Position numbers and translations under genes: made by a program
Assembly (NCBI RefSeq): GCF_014196295.1
Contig: NZ_JACIDK010000002.1
Location: forward strand, 186,001-250,000
DNA length: 64,000 nucleotides
From: Phenylobacterium haematophilum
Lineage (GTDB): Bacteria; Pseudomonadota; Alphaproteobacteria; Caulobacterales; Caulobacteraceae
Direction of reading: 5' to 3'
Part shown: piece after piece, positions 61,773 to 64,000 of the stretch
How positions within the stretch are numbered: the first letter of the stretch is position 1
How the letters are laid out: every line of letters starts with the position of its first letter
The notes under the pieces: model-generated
Database searches by the model: none
What the model was told of the DNA's origin: nothing
What the model saw: only the letters and a program-made list of their open reading frames with translations

Positions 61773-62849
61773 GTGGACATCGACGTCGTCAGCCCGCAGG
61801 ACCTGTCGCCGGCCAGCCTCGACCGCTGGGCCGCGTTGCAGAACGGCGTGCTGGATTCGCCCTTCCTGTCGCCGCAATGGACCCGCGCCGTCGATCACGC
61901 CCAGCGCGGCGGACGGCGGTCTATTGAGGTCGCGGTGCTTAAGCAGGACGGCCGCGAGGTCGGCTATTTCCCTGCGCGGGTAGGCTCGGTCATCGCCATG
62001 CCGGTCGGGGCGCCGATGTGCGACTACCAAGGCCTGGTCGCCGAGCCCGGCGTGCAGGTCGATCCCAAGGCCCTCGTCCAGGCGCTGGGCGTTCAACGGC
62101 TCGACTTCACTCACATGCTGGAAGACCAGGCGAGCTTCGCCGGCCACGGCCGCGGCCGGGCGCTGTCGCACGTGGTCGACGTCAGGGGCGGCTACGGGGC
62201 CTATGAGGCCGAACGCAAGGCCGCCGGCAAGTCGGTCCTGAAGGACAGCGACAAGAAGCGCCGCAAGGTCGTTCGCGAGGTCGGCGAGGCCACGTTCCAG
62301 GCCTTCTCGCGCTCGCGCACCGACTTCGACCGGCTGCTGGCCTGGAAGAGCGCGCAGTACCGCGCCACCGGCCAGACCGACATCTTCCAGACCGAATGGA
62401 CGCTGGCGCTGCTGCGCGACCTGTTCGAGAGCCGTGACCCGGACTTCGGGGCGGCGCTGTTCACTCTGCACTTCGGCGACCGGCTGGCGGCGGTTCATCT
62501 GCACCTGCACGGGCGCCATACGATCCACGGTTGGCTGATCGCCCACGACCCGGAGTTCGAGCGCTATTCGCCGGGCATCCTGCTGTTCCAGGACATCCTG
62601 CGCTGGATGGACGACACGCCCTACAACCGGCTCGATCTCGGGGCCGGCGACTACCGGTTCAAGCGCGAGCTGGCGAATGACGGCCTGTGGGTGGTCGACG
62701 GCTTCGTCGGCGTGCCGTCGCCGGCGGCGTTGGCGCGGCGGGCGGCCTATGGCGTGCGGCGCGCGGCCGAAGCGCTGCCGCTTGGCCGGGCCTCGGCGCT
62801 GCCGGGCAAGGCGATGCGCCGGATGGACGTGTGGCGCGGGTTGCGCTGA
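61773..62849 (+). CDS. CelD/FemAB-type GNAT acetyltransferase
   Basis: 358 residues with the double-GNAT layout of the BcsL/CelD/FemAB family. LSPASLDRWAALQNGVLDSP...FLSPQWTRAV opens the N-terminal half. The acetyl-CoA-binding C-terminal half has DFDRLLAWKSAQYRATGQTD, ALFTLHFGDRLAAVHLHLHG and YSPGILLFQDILRWMDDTPYNRLDLGAGDYRFKREL. In Caulobacter a similar protein (HfsK) acetylates the holdfast polysaccharide; equivalence is a guess. The GTG start has no strong ribosome-binding site. The neighbouring manC supports a polysaccharide role. Confidence 0.8.
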   Translation: MDIDVVSPQDLSPASLDRWAALQNGVLDSPFLSPQWTRAVDHAQRGGRRSIEVAVLKQDGREVGYFPARVGSVIAMPVGAPMCDYQGLVAEPGVQVDPKALVQALGVQRLDFTHMLEDQASFAGHGRGRALSHVVDVRGGYGAYEAERKAAGKSVLKDSDKKRRKVVREVGEATFQAFSRSRTDFDRLLAWKSAQYRATGQTDIFQTEWTLALLRDLFESRDPDFGAALFTLHFGDRLAAVHLHLHGRHTIHGWLIAHDPEFERYSPGILLFQDILRWMDDTPYNRLDLGAGDYRFKRELANDGLWVVDGFVGVPSPAALARRAAYGVRRAAEALPLGRASALPGKAMRRMDVWRGLR

Positions 62850-62908
62850 GCCCCGCTTTACACCGCCAGGTCCGTGACCAATGCTCCGCCGATCATAAGG
62901 AGCATGCG

Positions 62909-63436
62909 ATGACCTCCAATCGACTGAGCCTGACCCTGGCCGCCGCAGCGGCGCTGGCCCTGGTCGGCTGCGGGCAGCAGGCGACCAAGCCAGCCGAGGC
63001 CCCGGCCGAAGCTCCCGCGGCTGCGCCCGCTCCCCCGCCCGCGCCGGTCGCCGTCGCGCCGGTGGTGGACCAGGCGGCGCTGAAGGCGCTGCTGAGCCCA
63101 GACGAGACGCTGGAAGTCGTGACCCTGGACCCGGCCGGCGCGGCCAGCGTCAGCGGCGAGGTGAAAGGCTACAAGGCGCCGGTCTACGCCGTGCCGGTCG
63201 CCGCCGCGCAGACCTTGATCGTCACCTTCGAGCCGTCGAACACCAACCTCTACGTCAATGTGGTCGACTCGGCTGACACCAGCGGCGCGGCCGTGCACCG
63301 CGGCGAGGTCGACGGGCCCAAGGCCAGGGTCAACGCCGCCAAGGCCGGGGTCTACCTGGTCAAGCCGTTCCAGCCGCGGGCCACCGCCCGCCGCGACGAG
63401 GCCGCAACCTTCAAGCTGACCATCGCGGTGAAATAG
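62909..63436 (+). CDS. Lipoprotein with Ala/Pro-rich linker
   Basis: 175 residues. AAGGAG lies seven bases before ATG 62909. The lipoprotein signal is SLTLAAAAALALVGC with the lipobox LVGC, so Cys near residue 21 is lipidated. An Ala/Pro/Glu-rich flexible linker (about 28-50) leads to a beta-rich domain (VSGEVKGYKAPVYAVPVAAAQ, TNLYVNVVDSAD, VYLVKPFQ) that may be a small periplasmic binding or inhibitor fold. I do not recognise the domain with certainty. Free-standing between GNAT and ilvA. Confidence 0.72.
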   Translation: MTSNRLSLTLAAAAALALVGCGQQATKPAEAPAEAPAAAPAPPPAPVAVAPVVDQAALKALLSPDETLEVVTLDPAGAASVSGEVKGYKAPVYAVPVAAAQTLIVTFEPSNTNLYVNVVDSADTSGAAVHRGEVDGPKARVNAAKAGVYLVKPFQPRATARRDEAATFKLTIAVK

Positions 63437-63565
63437 ACCCGCGCGCCGGTCTCGGATGGGCGGGCGCGGGCATATCGACCCACGGAACCGCTCATTCGCC
63501 CCGGCTCCATTGCCGTGGGGAGCCTGCGCCGCTAGACGTGGCCCATCTCCCACAACGGCTCTGAC

Positions 63566-64000
63566 ATGACGCTTTCCATCGACGACATCCGCGCCGCCGC
63601 AGACCGGCTGAAGGGGCACATCGAGCGCACGCCCTGCCGCCATTCGCGGACGCTGTCGGAGATTACCGGCGCCGAGGTGTGGGTGAAGTTCGAGAACCTG
63701 CAGTTCACGGCCGCCTACAAGGAGCGCGGGGCGCTCAACACCCTGCTGCAGCTGTCGGACAACGAGCGGGGGCGCGGGGTGATCGCCGCCTCCGCCGGCA
63801 ACCACAGCCAGGGCCTGGCCTATCACGCCGCGCGGCTGGGCATTCCGGTGACCATAGTGATGCCGCGCTCGACGCCGTTCGTGAAGGTGCAGCAGACCCG
63901 CGGCCACGGCGCCAACGTGGTGCTGGAAGGCGACAACTACGACGAGGCCTCGGCCGTCGCGATGAAGCTGTGCAACGAGCGGGACCTGGCCTTCATCCAC
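63566..64000 (+). CDS. ilvA: Threonine dehydratase (threonine ammonia-lyase), N-terminal part
   Basis: Reads 145 codons from ATG 63566 and runs off the window. MTLSIDDIRAAADRLKGHIE and the PLP lysine motif ENLQFTAAYKERGALN (Lys52) followed by VIAASAGNHSQGLAYHAARL (phosphate-binding loop) and GIPVTIVMPRSTPFVKVQQT identify a fold-type II PLP enzyme of the IlvA/TdcB class, deaminating threonine to 2-oxobutyrate. Whether the C-terminal ACT-like regulatory domain is present (biosynthetic) or absent (catabolic) lies outside this sequence. Confidence 0.93.
   Translation, partial: MTLSIDDIRAAADRLKGHIERTPCRHSRTLSEITGAEVWVKFENLQFTAAYKERGALNTLLQLSDNERGRGVIAASAGNHSQGLAYHAARLGIPVTIVMPRSTPFVKVQQTRGHGANVVLEGDNYDEASAVAMKLCNERDLAFIH

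Noticed and set aside
61773-62849. PseH (the acetyltransferase missing from the pseudaminic pathway)
   Set aside because: This GNAT is of the large CelD/FemAB type (358 residues), not the ~180-residue PseH type, and is far from the pse genes.

Overview
The window is very GC-rich, densely packed alphaproteobacterial chromosome. The gene families (dnaN-recF-gyrB, hrcA-grpE-rph, ffh-rpsP-rimM-trmD-rplS, pseudaminic-acid genes of the flagellin-glycosylation type, three TonB-dependent receptors, many ATGA/GTGA overlaps) point to a Caulobacteraceae member, either Caulobacter or Phenylobacterium. That assignment is inferred from gene content only. I saw no prophage, insertion sequence, CRISPR array, tRNA or rRNA.

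Layout. 1-2.6 kb: pterin carbinolamine dehydratase, a short-chain dehydrogenase (SDR) and NhaA. 2.6-5.3 kb: a FliL-like exported protein, then pseB-pseC, the first steps of pseudaminic acid synthesis. 5.4-10.1 kb: rarD, then a leftward set (hxlR-type regulator, DsbA-fold isomerase, frameshifted SDR, pdxY, serine hydrolase). 10.2-17.4 kb: the ffh-rpsP-rimM / trmD-rplS translation and SRP cluster, split by tesB and a TolB-N/TPR membrane protein on the other strand. 17.6-22.4 kb: a glycine-zipper/SH3 protein, a D-aminoacylase-type amidohydrolase and RecQ. 22.3-28.5 kb: a second nonulosonic-acid locus (three methyltransferases, a pseF-like cytidylyltransferase, pseI, a HAD phosphatase, an ATP-grasp ligase) bracketed by palindromic repeats.

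28.5-39.7 kb: accessory metabolism and uptake. It holds a TonB receptor, a DUF2267 protein, a Baeyer-Villiger-type monooxygenase with a divergent AraC regulator, a second TonB receptor overlapping a PepSY membrane protein, and an MFS pump. 39.8-46 kb: gyrB, recF and dnaN, with a frameshifted DUF2059 gene between recF and dnaN, and a two-domain retropepsin-like protein upstream. 46.2-51 kb: a TonB receptor plus serine hydrolase pair, divergent from a regulator that carries two TetR DNA-binding domains. 51-56.7 kb: MFS, DUF1275, grpE, hrcA, rph, an unlisted 35-residue protein with its own promoter and a 30-bp palindrome, GFA and DUF2277. 56.8-64 kb: hisC, gmhB, a double-ATPase ABC protein, a mannose-1-phosphate guanylyltransferase, a CelD/FemAB-type acetyltransferase, a lipoprotein and the start of a threonine dehydratase.

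The most interesting points are the nonulosonate locus with extra HAD and ATP-grasp genes, the small gene at 55.7 kb with its palindromic operator, the tandem-TetR regulator, two genes that look frameshifted, and a probable CTG start for the DUF1275 gene. All functions come from reading motifs and family resemblance; no database search was run.
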